Assembly (NCBI RefSeq): GCF_018283455.1
Contig: NZ_JAAMTH010000009.1
Coordinates: forward strand, 1-64,000
From: Planococcus sp. MSAK28401
Lineage (GTDB): Bacteria; Bacillota; Bacilli; Bacillales_A; Planococcaceae
Reading direction: 5' to 3'
Length of the DNA: 64,000 bases
Position numbers and translations under genes: made by a program. The stretch's first letter is position 1. Each line of letters begins with the position of its first letter. The notes under the pieces were generated by a model, which was not told the origin of the DNA, did no database searches, and saw only the letters and a program-made list of their open reading frames with translations. Below, piece by piece: positions 8,629 through 17,027 of this stretch.

Positions 8629-9352
8629 GAGTATCAGTCAAAACTTCTTTAATTATTACTTTAAACAGAACACTTTATGTACTCAACCTCCCCCATTGCA
8701 TTAGCACATCAGGTCTGATATTTCTTCATCACCTTATAATGATTATCAACAGAGATTCCTATTAAATTTTTCTTATATAAGTCTATAGTTCTTCTTAATT
8801 TTCTTGGAAATACAACAGGACTCAATGAATCTATTTTTGAAAAAGCAATTTTGCGAAACTCCCTTGCATATGCTGCGATTCATGTGAGAAAGCAACAGCA
8901 GCTGTTAAACTTCAACAGGCATGAGAAAATCTTGCATTTCACGAATTTAATTTGATAGCAAAATGAGTGCATGACTGGCGTTGCCTAGACAGTGTCGGAG
9001 AATTCGTCCATCCGCTATTTCCTTCATCAAGCTTAAATATTTTTCCGATTTTTCAATTTAATTTTTCTATTCTTCTCGTCCGGTTCGTATCTCGTCTCTA
9101 TACCCATGAGAATTATAGTCCAGTGGTTGGTGTACCAAGAGAAGAATGTAAAAATGCAGCCAGTGCGCATCTAATGCCCTGTTATCCTTAATCTCCCTAG
9201 AAATTTCCATACTTATAAGGGAACTGATAACGACAAGGCTCCTACCTCATTTGGGTAGAGTTCGCCTGGAACTCCTTCCTTTTTTATTGGGGTTATAATA
9301 GTTTTAGTTGGAGTGACCATTTTGATTGGTTAAAAGAAGGGGGAGTTATTTC
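8629..9352. other. Non-coding stretch upstream of pepD
   Basis: No convincing gene. A short plus-strand frame near 8835-8957 reads as an open fragment (EKAILRNSLAYAAIHVRKQQ) without a start or ribosome binding site and may be gene debris. The pepD promoter probably lies in 9200-9330 (TATAAT near 9294), but no clear partner -35 is seen. Confidence 0.4.
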
Positions 9353-10816
9353 ATGAGTAACAGATTATTAGAAAGCATAGAACCTAAAGAAGTTTTTCGG
9401 TACTTCGAAGACTTGACCAGAATCCCGCGTTGTTCTGGAAAAGAAGAAAATGTGGTAGCTTACTTGATCAGTTTTGCCGAGCAACATGGATTTGATTGGT
9501 GGAAGGACGAAAAATTGAACATCGTCATTAAAAAACCTGCCACAAAAGGATACGAATCAAGACCAACCATTATCTTACAAGCTCATACAGATATGGTGTG
9601 CGAAAAGGATAAAGAGACTGTGCACGATTTTGACACCGACCCGATCAAAATCGAAATCGAGGAAGACCGAATTATCGCAAAGGAAACAACGCTGGGTGCA
9701 GACGATGGAATAGGAGTTGCACTTGCATTGGCCCTCTTGGCTGATAAAGATGCAGAGCATCCGAATGTGGAATTAATATGCACTAGTGATGAAGAAAGGG
9801 GGCTCGTCGGCGCCGAACACTTTGACATGGCAATGGTGGAAGGCGATGTGCTGATTAACTTGGATGCCAATGAGGAAGGGAAATTTGTTGTTGGCTGTGC
9901 AGGAGGCCCAGTCGTCAGAATCGAGATCCCGTTGGAGAGAACAACCATTGTTCCAAACGGAATGTCAGCATTGAATATAAGAATCCGCGGGTTGACAGGC
10001 GGTCATTCCGGAGAGGACATACACCGAGGACGGGTCAATTCCAACAAGCTGATGGCGAGAACCTTGGTGTCACTCAGCCATGAAGTAAACTACATGCTTG
10101 GAGACATAAGCGGCGGCATTCATTATAATGCAATCCCGCGGGAAACAGAAGCGGTAATTTTCGTGAACGCTCAAGAGAAACAAAAAGTAATCGAGACAGT
10201 TCTGTCCTACCGAACAACCTATAAAAACGAATACAAGGTGACAGAACCCGATATGGAAATCACAGTACAAGAATGCCTGGACGGCTCGGACAATTTGCTA
10301 TCTGATTTATCTAAGAAAAGACTCTTCGACTTTCTTTATCTCTGTTACAGTGGAATAGTCCGAATGGATGCGGAAATCGCTGGTGCTGTTGAGAGTTCGG
10401 TCAACTTGGGCACAATCCACTTAGAGAAAGAGACTGCGGTCATCCAGATGATGACAAGAAGTTCTTTGGAAAGTGCTTACAGAGAGATGTACAATCAGAT
10501 TGCCTATTTGGCTGAGTGTGTGGGCGGGACCGTTCATATAATGTCGGATTGTCCCGAGTGGGAATACAACCCTTCTTCAGAGGTAAAAAAAGTCTTTCAC
10601 AAGGTCTACCAGGAAATGTTCGGCAAAGCACCTGAATTCTTCATTTTGCATGCCGGTCTTGAATGTGGTGTGTTTGCCAAAAAAACAAACCGCCCGATGG
10701 ATATGATTGCAGCCGGACCGACATCCAAAAATTTACATATGCCAGGAGAACACCTCTCTATTTCTTCCGTCCAAAATTTCTGGAGATTCTTTAAAGAAGT
10801 TGTTAAGCATATATAA
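9353..10816 (+). CDS. pepD: Aminoacyl-histidine dipeptidase (Xaa-His dipeptidase, M20 family)
   Basis: 487 aa, matching PepD/carnosinase-like M20C enzymes. Metal and catalytic motifs: LQAHTDMVCEK, TLGADDGIGVALALALL, CTSDEERGLVGAEHFD (EE pair), LDANEEG, GGHSGEDIHRGRVNSNK and the late HAGLECG. It hydrolyses Xaa-His and related dipeptides in the cytoplasm. ATG 9353 follows AGGGGGAG; the in-frame upstream start at 9326 lacks one. It is the only gene of the module between dif-like sites C and D. Confidence 0.9.
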   Translation: MSNRLLESIEPKEVFRYFEDLTRIPRCSGKEENVVAYLISFAEQHGFDWWKDEKLNIVIKKPATKGYESRPTIILQAHTDMVCEKDKETVHDFDTDPIKIEIEEDRIIAKETTLGADDGIGVALALALLADKDAEHPNVELICTSDEERGLVGAEHFDMAMVEGDVLINLDANEEGKFVVGCAGGPVVRIEIPLERTTIVPNGMSALNIRIRGLTGGHSGEDIHRGRVNSNKLMARTLVSLSHEVNYMLGDISGGIHYNAIPRETEAVIFVNAQEKQKVIETVLSYRTTYKNEYKVTEPDMEITVQECLDGSDNLLSDLSKKRLFDFLYLCYSGIVRMDAEIAGAVESSVNLGTIHLEKETAVIQMMTRSSLESAYREMYNQIAYLAECVGGTVHIMSDCPEWEYNPSSEVKKVFHKVYQEMFGKAPEFFILHAGLECGVFAKKTNRPMDMIAAGPTSKNLHMPGEHLSISSVQNFWRFFKEVVKHI

Positions 10817-10857
10817 ATGAATGACCCGACAACTTATTCATAGCTATAGAATGCTAA

Positions 10858-10892
10858 AAAGCAGCCCCCATGGCTGCTTTTCGTGTTTTTTT
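10858..10892 (+). terminator. Terminator after pepD
   Basis: AAAGCAGCC / GGCTGCTTT hairpin followed by TTTTTTT. Confidence 0.85.
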
Positions 10893-11389
10893 AGACGGAG
10901 ACAGCTCTGCTTTATTCTTATTAGCAGCGATTTTATCAGTCTTGCTGAACCGGTCCTCTTCATGATGTTCGCATTTGTCCTCTCTTCTAGCTTACTGGGG
11001 TTTCTACTTTTACCTCTGTCGGCACACTCATGCCACTTAAAAAAGAGGGGATTTCATGGGCCTGTCCTTTACAGAGATACTCTATTTCTTTTCAAAATTG
11101 TACCTGCCCCAGTGTTACAAAAGACTCCAGGTCTGGGATATGCTCTACCCTCAATCAGCGTAGCCTTGCCCACTGCTCCTAATCCTTCTGCGCCCTAACA
11201 ATATAGATGTTTAAATTTTTTTGCAAACCACTTGTCTTAAGGAATCCATTGTCATCCATAATAATAAAATTGTTCAAAAGTGGAGATTTATTTATAAATA
11301 ACAAACTAAAAGGAATCATGCAGTTGTTTAAGCAGGAGAGAACCTGCTCTTTGAGCAGCATAACTTTTTCTGCCCCTTTGAAGCAAGGG
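10893..11389. other. No gene recognised; possible gene debris
   Basis: Contains short frames on both strands without ribosome binding sites. One plus-strand stretch (about 10935-11030) is hydrophobic (VLFMMFAFVLSSSLLGFLLLPL) and could be a decayed transporter fragment, but I cannot assign it. Confidence 0.3.
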
Positions 11390-11417
11390 ACTTCCGATAA
11401 TTGCCCATATGTTAACT
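11390..11417 (+). repeat. dif-like Xer site D
   Basis: Left half ACTTCCGATAA, spacer TTGCCC, right half ATATGTTAACT. Confidence 0.78.
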
Positions 11418-11491
11418 ATTTGTGTAAAGCTTTCTTTACGTTAAGTGTCCTTTACATATATACTAGATTTATTAAATGAGGAAGTGATTAA

Positions 11492-11695
11492 GTGAATAAT
11501 AAACTGAAGGAATTTCGGGAAAAAAATAATTATTCACAAGACGGGTTGGCAAAGGAGTTGGGCGTCTCCAGGCAAACGATTATTTCGATTGAGAAAGGGA
11601 GATACAATCCATCCCTTCCTCTCGCTTTGCAGATAGGTAAAATATTTGATACTTATATCGAGGATATTTTCTTTTTGGATGAGACTGTTGAATGA
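11492..11695 (+). CDS. XRE-family HTH regulator (small, YgzD-like)
   Basis: 67 aa, almost entirely one HTH_3 domain: LKEFREKNNYSQDGLAKELGVSRQTIISIEKGRYNPSLPLALQIGKIF. GTG start at 11492 follows GAGGAAG. Small XRE proteins of this type in Bacillus are commonly paired with a membrane protein gene, as here, and probably repress their own operon. The two genes fill the shortest dif-bounded module (D-E, about 0.8 kb). Confidence 0.85.
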   Translation: MNNKLKEFREKNNYSQDGLAKELGVSRQTIISIEKGRYNPSLPLALQIGKIFDTYIEDIFFLDETVE

Positions 11696-11771
11696 ACAAA
11701 CTACTTAAAATTATGGAGGAGATCTTATCGATAATCGAGCAGCATTTACACTTTTCGGTTCTTTTTTCGCC

Positions 11772-12101
11772 TTGATTGGCGGCTTTCTATTAATTGTCGC
11801 CATCATGGCGAAAAGCGCTCCAAATTCTGAAGCTTACACTCTGCTTTCTTTTGCTGTCATGTCTTTTCCTTTAAGTTATTTATCACCACAATTCAGCCAA
11901 AAAGACGAGCGTATAAGGATGATCCGGGAAAAAGCCATGTTTATCTCTAGCTTAGCTTTCTTAGTCTATTCGTTTGTCCTTACATCAGCTCTTGGCTTTA
12001 ATCTTATCCACTTGTCTGCAATCGAAGCCATCAACATCCTGATCGCCCTCATGATCAGCACCATCTTTATCTCAATGGTTTTTTTCGCCCGAAAATATTA
12101 A
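11772..12101 (+). CDS. Four-helix membrane protein paired with XRE regulator
   Basis: The 109-aa frame from TTG 11772 has four hydrophobic segments and a cytoplasmic loop SPQFSQKDERIRMIREKAM. The same frame is open upstream and reads IDNRAAFTLFGSFFA, a plausible first part of helix 1, directly after GGAGGAG at 11715-11721, but no ATG, GTG or TTG occurs there. The real start may be a rare codon (ATC 11727) or the start may have mutated. The partner XRE gene and following terminator define the operon. Function unknown. Confidence 0.65.
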   Translation: MIGGFLLIVAIMAKSAPNSEAYTLLSFAVMSFPLSYLSPQFSQKDERIRMIREKAMFISSLAFLVYSFVLTSALGFNLIHLSAIEAINILIALMISTIFISMVFFARKY

Positions 12102-12150
12102 AAAGGAAGAAAAGACGCTCCGCAAGCAGTCTTTTCTTCCTTTTTTTTCA
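12102..12150 (+). terminator. Terminator of XRE module
   Basis: AAAAGGAAGAAAAGAC / GTCTTTTCTTCCTTTT hairpin with T tail, 7 bp before dif-like site E. Confidence 0.85.
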
Positions 12151-12156
12151 TAGGTT

Positions 12157-12185
12157 GCTTCCGATAATCTGATGATATGTAAACT
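12157..12185 (+). repeat. dif-like Xer site E
   Basis: Left half GCTTCCGATAA, 7-bp spacer TCTGATG, right half ATATGTAAACT. Confidence 0.8.
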
Positions 12186-12263
12186 CATATTCTAAAATTT
12201 CTAGTGGTTTCCTATACTAAACTAGCTACAAAATAAAGTGACTGCCGTTAAAATAAGAAACGA

Positions 12264-12986
12264 TTATTCATTGATTGTTTCTGACTTAAATATTTTTGGT
12301 AAAGCTTTCTCTATGGTTTTAAATATATTTGATAAAGCGTTCTTTTCTTCATAAGTCCAAGTCATTTCTTCCCCTTCAACGGTTGCAAGGTAGCCCGTAG
12401 CATAGTAATCATGATAAGGGATTTCTCGAGCTTCTTCATACTCAAGGTTTTCATCGATAAATGGATATTCTCCTTTATTTGAATTAAGGAAGAAGAAAGG
12501 AATATTTGAATCCGTAAAAACTTTTGTGTATTGTTTTTCAGCGGCAGTCGATAAACTTTCTTTCATTACAAAAACTGCGTCAAATTTTCTTATTTCATTA
12601 ACAGTAAATTGTTCAAGTTCTATTACTTGAAAGCTAATCTGTTTTTCATTGATTTCTGGTATATTTCCCAATACCCCAATAAATAACTCTTTTCCTTCGT
12701 ATAAGTCTTTATCCTGATTTTCATTATTAAACAATCCCGGTATGGAAAAGCTGGTCATGGATGATGTCCCCTTATTTAAATCTCCTATATAAGTAACACT
12801 GAGAAAGAGGAATAAACTTGCGGCTGCTACTAATACCGTCCAATATACAGGATTAAATTTTAGCGTTTTCTTTTTTTTCTGGCGTATACCACTTTGTATC
12901 CGTTCCCATTCTTCGTGTGTGGAACGGATATTCTTATCTAGAAATTCATTCACTTCTTTTTTTACATCAATCTTAAAATGATCCAT
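12264..12986 (-). CDS. Putative anti-sigma factor / membrane-anchored regulator
   Basis: 240 aa. A short cytoplasmic N-terminus (about 45 residues, KKEVNEFLDKNIRSTHEEWERIQSGIRQKKKK), one membrane helix (YWTVLVAAASLFLFLSVTYI) and an extracytoplasmic domain of about 170 residues. This layout and the 14-bp overlap with the end of the upstream ECF sigma gene indicate an anti-sigma factor, but no ZAS zinc motif is visible. What the outer domain senses is unknown. Confidence 0.65.
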   Translation of the reverse strand: MDHFKIDVKKEVNEFLDKNIRSTHEEWERIQSGIRQKKKKTLKFNPVYWTVLVAAASLFLFLSVTYIGDLNKGTSSMTSFSIPGLFNNENQDKDLYEGKELFIGVLGNIPEINEKQISFQVIELEQFTVNEIRKFDAVFVMKESLSTAAEKQYTKVFTDSNIPFFFLNSNKGEYPFIDENLEYEEAREIPYHDYYATGYLATVEGEEMTWTYEEKNALSNIFKTIEKALPKIFKSETINE

Positions 12987-13539
12987 TTATATTCCTCCTC
13001 TCCAGATTCTTCAAAAGTGCGTTTTTCCCTCGTAACAACCGAGATTTAACCGTGTTGTGGTTAATTTCAAGAATTTCACTCACTTCCTGCATTGTCATCT
13101 CCTGGAAGTAGTATAAAATCAAGACTTCTTTAAACTTAGTTGGAAGTAAGGAAACTTGTTCTAGTATTACTTTAGAGTGCTGGCGATAGAAATATTGATC
13201 TTCTGCTGAGATTTCTTTTTTTATTAAATTATTTATGGGCTTATAAATAATATTCTTTATACGCCAAAGTCGTTGATGGTCTTTACATTTGTTAATGGTG
13301 ATTCGAGTTAACCATGTTTTATAATTCGATTCACTTCTAAATTTAGACAGATTTTGAAAGCAACTGATATAAACTTCTTGGATGATATCCTCACATTCAG
13401 AATGGTCATTTATGTATAAGTAAGCAACTTTTTTAAGGTCAGTGGCGTATTCTCGGAAGAGCTGGTTTAAAATTATTTCTGCATCACTTTCTGAATTTTT
13501 TTCTATTTCTTCTCTATGTGAAAGTTCTTGCTTACCCAT
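12973..13539 (-). CDS. ECF-type RNA polymerase sigma factor
   Basis: 188 aa. Sigma region 2 (YATDLKKVAYLYINDHSECEDIIQEVYISCFQNLSKFRSESNYKTWLTRITINKCKDHQR) and region 4 (LPTKFKEVLILYYFQEMTMQEVSEILEINHNTVKSRLLRGKNAL) are both clear. ATG 13539 was chosen; TTG 13551 abuts the AAAGGAG and is less likely. It overlaps the downstream anti-sigma candidate, giving translational coupling. Module E-F contains only these two genes, so it carries a self-contained transcriptional switch. Confidence 0.88.
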   Translation of the reverse strand: MGKQELSHREEIEKNSESDAEIILNQLFREYATDLKKVAYLYINDHSECEDIIQEVYISCFQNLSKFRSESNYKTWLTRITINKCKDHQRLWRIKNIIYKPINNLIKKEISAEDQYFYRQHSKVILEQVSLLPTKFKEVLILYYFQEMTMQEVSEILEINHNTVKSRLLRGKNALLKNLERRNINGSF

Positions 13540-13673
13540 TCTCCAATTCAACTCCTTTCATCATATTAGACGAATACCAGAGCTATTTTGACCCCTGATT
13601 TTCTTTTTTTTTTACTTAATTCATTTTTTATCTTTTTAAAAAGAAAGCATTTATAACCTTAGCAAAAGAAAAG

Positions 13674-13700
13674 CGTTCGGAAGCTACACTTATACAGACA
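13674..13700. repeat. Resolvase subsite-I-like copy R2 (1-nt shorter)
   Basis: CGTTCGGAAGCTACACTTAT then ACAGACA. Keeps the outer CGTTCG and the TACACTTAT core of other copies but lacks one base. It lies before a terminator and dif-like site F. Confidence 0.5.
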
Positions 13701-13704
13701 AAAA

Positions 13705-13740
13705 GAGAGAAAAAAGGCTGATTCCAGCACTTCTTTTCTC
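13705..13740. terminator. Hairpin between R2 and dif site F
   Basis: GAGAGAAAAAAG / CTTCTTTTCTC arms around GCTGATTCCAGCA. No gene reads into it from the left on the plus strand; it may be a carried-over module border element. Confidence 0.55.
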
Positions 13741-13756
13741 CCTTGATATTTAAAAA

Positions 13757-13784
13757 GCTCCTGATAAGTTCGGATATATAACCC
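13757..13784 (+). repeat. dif-like Xer site F (diverged)
   Basis: Left half GCTCCTGATAA, spacer GTTCGG, right half ATATATAACCC. The weakest of the ten; last bases deviate from AAACT. Confidence 0.55.
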
Positions 13785-13902
13785 TACATCTTTCGAGATT
13801 TAAGCTTCAAAAGCTTAAAGAACAGCATTCTGAATATATCATTTTTTCTAATGAAAATAGTTTGAAATGATTTTCTGGTGAAGTCAGTAAAATCCGGGAA
13901 CT

Positions 13903-13934
13903 GAATGTAACTTAATTAGGATTATGTTACATTC
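13903..13934. repeat. 32-bp palindrome Q1
   Basis: Arms GAATGTAACTTAAT and ATTATGTTACATTC around TAGG. First of four copies that each separate one gene. Confidence 0.75.
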
Positions 13935-14039
13935 ACATCTAATAAAAAAATGGAACTTGACTGGAAAAATATTGGTATAATCATCTAAGATCGCTAATAG
14001 ATAAAAAGAGGTGTGAAAACACTAAGAGAGAGGGAAATC

Positions 14040-14645
14040 GTGTTCAAGACATTAAAATCTAAGAAATTAGTAAAAATCCTATTATTTTTGGTGAGTTTGT
14101 TAATCGGAAGCTGGTTGTATGTAAGCTTTTTTATGAATTTATTGCCACGTTTTTTCGGCAATATGGAAAATATCGAAAAGAACATTTTAGCCGTTTTGAT
14201 TATTGTCATTACTACCTACATATTGCTGCTAATTTTACTTAGAATCGACAGCAAAAAAGAAAGATATGTTCTTCTAGGTCTTTATTTATTGGTCTTAATT
14301 TTAGGGTTATTGCGCCTTGACCCACAGCACCGGTACGCCACTGGAGAGATCGGATTAAATCCACTTGGTTTTATTTCAGATATATCGGGCGACGAGGCTG
14401 CTTTTTACGTCATGGCCATCAATCTATTGATTTTTGTCCCTTTTTATTTCTTGTTAGCATACGCCAATATTCTTAAAGGATGTTGGTCCAGACTTCTCAT
14501 TTTCGAACTATTTATTCTTTTAATTGAGTACCTACAGTTCCAATTTAATTTTGGCCTTTTTGATGTCTCGGATATTTTCCTGTATAACATTGGTTTCTTA
14601 GTAGGATATGTTGTTTCTTTGCCTGTTCTAAAGTTTTTAAAGTAG
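14040..14645 (+). CDS. VanZ-like membrane protein
   Basis: 201 aa with five or six membrane helices; the C-terminal half (NLLIFVPFYFLLAYAN ... FELFILLIEYLQF ... DVSDIFLYNIGFLVGY) has the VanZ-like pattern, including the DxxDIxxNxxG-type motif. VanZ-like proteins affect glycopeptide or lipopeptide tolerance or have unknown roles. GTG 14040 is well placed after GAGAGGG; GTG 14013 is an alternative. It sits alone between palindromes Q1 and Q2. Confidence 0.75.
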   Translation: MFKTLKSKKLVKILLFLVSLLIGSWLYVSFFMNLLPRFFGNMENIEKNILAVLIIVITTYILLLILLRIDSKKERYVLLGLYLLVLILGLLRLDPQHRYATGEIGLNPLGFISDISGDEAAFYVMAINLLIFVPFYFLLAYANILKGCWSRLLIFELFILLIEYLQFQFNFGLFDVSDIFLYNIGFLVGYVVSLPVLKFLK

Positions 14646-14663
14646 GCAAAGAAACAAGAAACT

Positions 14664-14695
14664 GAATGTAACTTAATTGCTAATAAGTTGCATTC
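14664..14695. repeat. 32-bp palindrome Q2
   Basis: Arms GAATGTAACTTA and TAAGTTGCATTC around eight bases. Lies 19 bp after the VanZ-like stop. Confidence 0.75.
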
Positions 14696-14704
14696 AAATT
14701 AACA

Positions 14705-14734
14705 AAAGAACCACCTTTTTCAAGGCAGTTCTTT
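14705..14734. terminator. Bidirectional terminator candidate
   Basis: AAAGAACcaCCTT / AAGGcaGTTCTTT hairpin with T run on the plus side; lies between convergent VanZ-like and small membrane protein genes. Confidence 0.6.
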
Positions 14735-14743
14735 TTCCTTTGG

Positions 14744-14932
14744 TCAATTCTCAGCTGATTTTTTCTTCTTCCATGCATCCCCAATAATAAAGACTAAACC
14801 GACCCAAACCATGATAATTGCCATCACAATGACCCAAGGCCAGTTGAACTCTTCAGCAAGCAAATTGTAAATGAGTGAGTAAACAAAGAGAATGACTACT
14901 AACCCAAAAGCGATACGTCTAGCGTACTTCAT
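14744..14932 (-). CDS. Small two-helix membrane protein
   Basis: 62 aa, two hydrophobic segments (FGLVVILFVYSLIYNLL and WVIVMAIIMVWVGLVFII) and a Lys-rich tail. The ATG follows AGGAGTG. Bacillus-type small membrane proteins of this look are common and uncharacterised. It is the only gene between palindromes Q2 and Q3. Confidence 0.7.
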   Translation of the reverse strand: MKYARRIAFGLVVILFVYSLIYNLLAEEFNWPWVIVMAIIMVWVGLVFIIGDAWKKKKSAEN

Positions 14933-15045
14933 AAATGCACTCCTGACCGTTTCCTATTTCTAATCCTCTTCCCTCATACTGAACCCTTTACACATGGTCA
15001 GATTCGATTTGCTGGTAAGCGCTATCTGCTTTAAACAACGATTCT

Positions 15046-15077
15046 GAATGTAACTTAATTCACATTAAGTTACATTC
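15046..15077. repeat. 32-bp palindrome Q3 (perfect)
   Basis: Arms GAATGTAACTTAAT and ATTAAGTTACATTC are perfectly complementary (14 bp) around TCAC. Best copy, probably closest to the ancestral site. Confidence 0.8.
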
Positions 15078-15098
15078 AGTTGTAATAGAACCAAGTTT

Positions 15099-15473
15099 TT
15101 ATGGACCCGTAATTACAGCCATCGGAGTTGATTTGCCGTTTATGAGTACGTCGATCATTTCCGTCTCCTTGTCAATCTTCAACTTGAATACATGCTGTTT
15201 AATATTGTCACCATCTTTTGGTACAGCTTTTAATTTTATGTTTAACTTGTCTCCTTGTTTTTCAAGAGAAGCAGTTACCTCATCCTTTGATTCATAAATA
15301 AGATAAGCCATTTCTCCATTCTTATTTATCGATTGAAGAGGGACAGCCGGATCTAATAGTTCTTGCACATTTTCTGGTGCCTTGTTTAGTTTTTCGATAC
15401 TAGGTGTAGACTCAATTAAATTACATGCTGACAGCAAAGTAAAAATGAGTACAATTACCAGTGTTTTTTTCAC
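15099..15473 (-). CDS. Small lipoprotein
   Basis: 124 aa. Signal peptide MKKTLVIVLIFTLLSAC with lipobox LLSAC gives a lipid-anchored Cys at residue 17. The mature part is charged and beta-rich (IKLKAVPKDGDNIKQHVFKLKIDKETEMIDVLINGK); no family recognised. GTG start with GGAGGAAAAG upstream. It lies alone between palindromes Q3 and Q4. Confidence 0.72.
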   Translation of the reverse strand: MKKTLVIVLIFTLLSACNLIESTPSIEKLNKAPENVQELLDPAVPLQSINKNGEMAYLIYESKDEVTASLEKQGDKLNIKLKAVPKDGDNIKQHVFKLKIDKETEMIDVLINGKSTPMAVITGP

Positions 15474-15556
15474 TATTCTTTTCCTCCTCTGACTTGGAAC
15501 TTTTTTCCTTTAAATTTATTTATCTTATTTCAAGAAAAGTCAGTATATTAAAACAC

Positions 15557-15588
15557 GAATGTAACTTAACTGCACCTAAGTTACATTC
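15557..15588. repeat. 32-bp palindrome Q4
   Basis: Arms GAATGTAACTTA and TAAGTTACATTC around eight bases. Closes the three-cassette array. Confidence 0.75.
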
Positions 15589-15639
15589 AATTTCCCTAAA
15601 TTAAAGCTTTTTATTTGTTGCAAATCCTAAATATATCGG

Positions 15640-15667
15640 ACTACCGATGACTTAAGGTATGTAAACT
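15640..15667 (+). repeat. dif-like Xer site G
   Basis: Left half ACTACCGATGA, spacer CTTAAG, right half GTATGTAAACT. Confidence 0.7.
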
Positions 15668-15684
15668 GCGATGCTATATTACAA

Positions 15685-16434
15685 CTATCGTTGTTCATTT
15701 ACAAGTTGTTTTAAGTATCCATCTGGCAGCTGAACTGTTTCTCTTAGGTGTCTTGTATAGTAATTGTCGTCTGTTGTTTGAATTTCGAGCAGAAGTCCGT
15801 CCGTTTCCCCCATCTGATAGGGTCCATGAAAATGAATATCCAGCGTGTCTCCCTTTTCCATTGCAAGTGGCAGTTTCACTTCTCTACCGTCACGCGACCA
15901 GGAGACAGTGGCAGATGAACTGTAATGGCCAATTGTAGAAATAGCCATTGGTTCTGGCGCCGTAAATATATAATGCAATTGATCCTGTTCTAATTTCCCT
16001 TCTGCTGCTTCCTCTTCCAGTAACAGGATGCCATCAGCTTCTATAGGGGAATAATCTTCAAAAGAAACATTCGCCAAAAAAGTGCGACTCGAATTTTCAG
16101 GCATGAGATAAGCCAGTTCCTCATCGCTCAACTCAATTGTCGCTTCACGCAACTGATATCCATTTTGCGCAATCAGGTCCCTGATAATTTGTATATTTTC
16201 TTCTTCTGTTTCACCATTGGTCTGAGATGGAGGATAAAAGCCTTTTCCGTTCACAGTGACCTCCATTAAATGGGCATCATCTTGTTTTGTAGTAATATAG
16301 GAAACACTCATTGTATTAGTAGACTCTATGACTTGCGCAGATACAACAATTGGTTTTTCGATGCTTGCTTTCGGCCAAAGCCAATAAACCAGAATAGAAC
16401 TCAGTACAAGTAAAATCCCAACCCACTTTTTCAT
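15685..16434 (-). CDS. Membrane-anchored exported protein of unknown function
   Basis: 249 aa with an N-terminal anchor (MKKWVGILLVLSSILVYWLW) and an extracytoplasmic beta-rich domain. No family recognised; the repeated Glu-rich segments and VSYITTK/VSWSRDG strands suggest an Ig-like or sandwich fold, which is only an impression. An upstream in-frame GTG at 16446 is possible. It is the only gene between dif-like sites G and H. Confidence 0.65.
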   Translation of the reverse strand: MKKWVGILLVLSSILVYWLWPKASIEKPIVVSAQVIESTNTMSVSYITTKQDDAHLMEVTVNGKGFYPPSQTNGETEEENIQIIRDLIAQNGYQLREATIELSDEELAYLMPENSSRTFLANVSFEDYSPIEADGILLLEEEAAEGKLEQDQLHYIFTAPEPMAISTIGHYSSSATVSWSRDGREVKLPLAMEKGDTLDIHFHGPYQMGETDGLLLEIQTTDDNYYTRHLRETVQLPDGYLKQLVNEQR

Positions 16435-16593
16435 TTCATCGCCCACTTCTTTTTCAATTTTTAATCGAACGTCGCTTCTTCCTCTTAATAAAAATGAATC
16501 GAAAAATTATTTCCTCTTCTTTTCACATTAACATTATTTGGTTATTTAGAATAGTTTAAAATTATCTTTGTATCTAATCAACGACGAGAAAAG

Positions 16594-16621
16594 CGTTCGT
16601 AAAAGTACACTTATTCAAACA
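16594..16621. repeat. Resolvase subsite-I-like copy R3
   Basis: Left arm CGTTCGTAAAAGT identical to the res subsite, central AC, degenerate right arm ACTTATTCAAACA. Confidence 0.7.
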
Positions 16622-16669
16622 CAAATGGAGAAAAGAGGCGTTCTAAACGGCCTCTTTTCTCCATTTGTA
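16621..16669. terminator. Strong bidirectional hairpin between R3 and dif site H
   Basis: ACAAATGGAGAAAAGAGGC / GCCTCTTTTCTCCATTTGT, near-perfect 19-bp stem. The first bases overlap the end of R3, so the repeat and hairpin form one composite border. Confidence 0.7.
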
Positions 16670-16677
16670 TTCAAGCA

Positions 16678-16706
16678 ACTTCTGATAATCTGATGATATG
16701 TAAACC
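16678..16706 (+). repeat. dif-like Xer site H
   Basis: Left half ACTTCTGATAA, 7-bp spacer TCTGATG identical to site E, right half ATATGTAAACC. Confidence 0.78.
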
Positions 16707-16919
16707 TGTAGCCATTAGTAAAGAAATAACTTTAAATCCCCCTTCTTTTCTAGCAATGGCAACAAAATTCAATACGAAATCTTTCTGATCAATAAATTTT
16801 GCTATGAGTACAATTGAGACTTTTATCATTTAGTGCCTTTTCTTTGTTTTAGTATAGAGTGTTTACATTATTCAAAAAAGGGAATTTTTAGTATAAAGAG
16901 TTATGAGAAAGGAGATTCC

Positions 16920-17027
16920 ATGTTTGAGTCAAGTATAGAGGTAGGAATTGTGCTGTTTCTATTTATTTACTCTGTCGTTGTTTCTTTTATGTTGCTGTCT
17001 CAGAAAAGAAAAAAATCTACTCATTGA
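16920..17027 (+). CDS. 35-aa single-helix membrane peptide
   Basis: MFESSIEVGIVLFLFIYSVV, then a Leu-rich end and basic tail QKRKKSTH. GAAAGGAGA lies six bases before the ATG, a strong ribosome binding site. One membrane helix, N-out likely. No homologue recognised; a small regulatory peptide or type I toxin is possible but unproven. The IS relic starts one base after the stop. Confidence 0.6.
   Translation: MFESSIEVGIVLFLFIYSVVVSFMLLSQKRKKSTH

Noticed and set aside
8967..9191. Plus-strand frame of 74 aa before pepD
   Set aside because: No ribosome binding site and atypical composition.
13903..15588. CRISPR array interpretation of the four palindromes
   Set aside because: Spacers are 350-730 bp and contain genes; no cas genes.
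13903..15588. Palindromes as intrinsic terminators
   Set aside because: No consistent T run after the stems and copies Q1/Q2 conserve the arm sequence despite mispairs.
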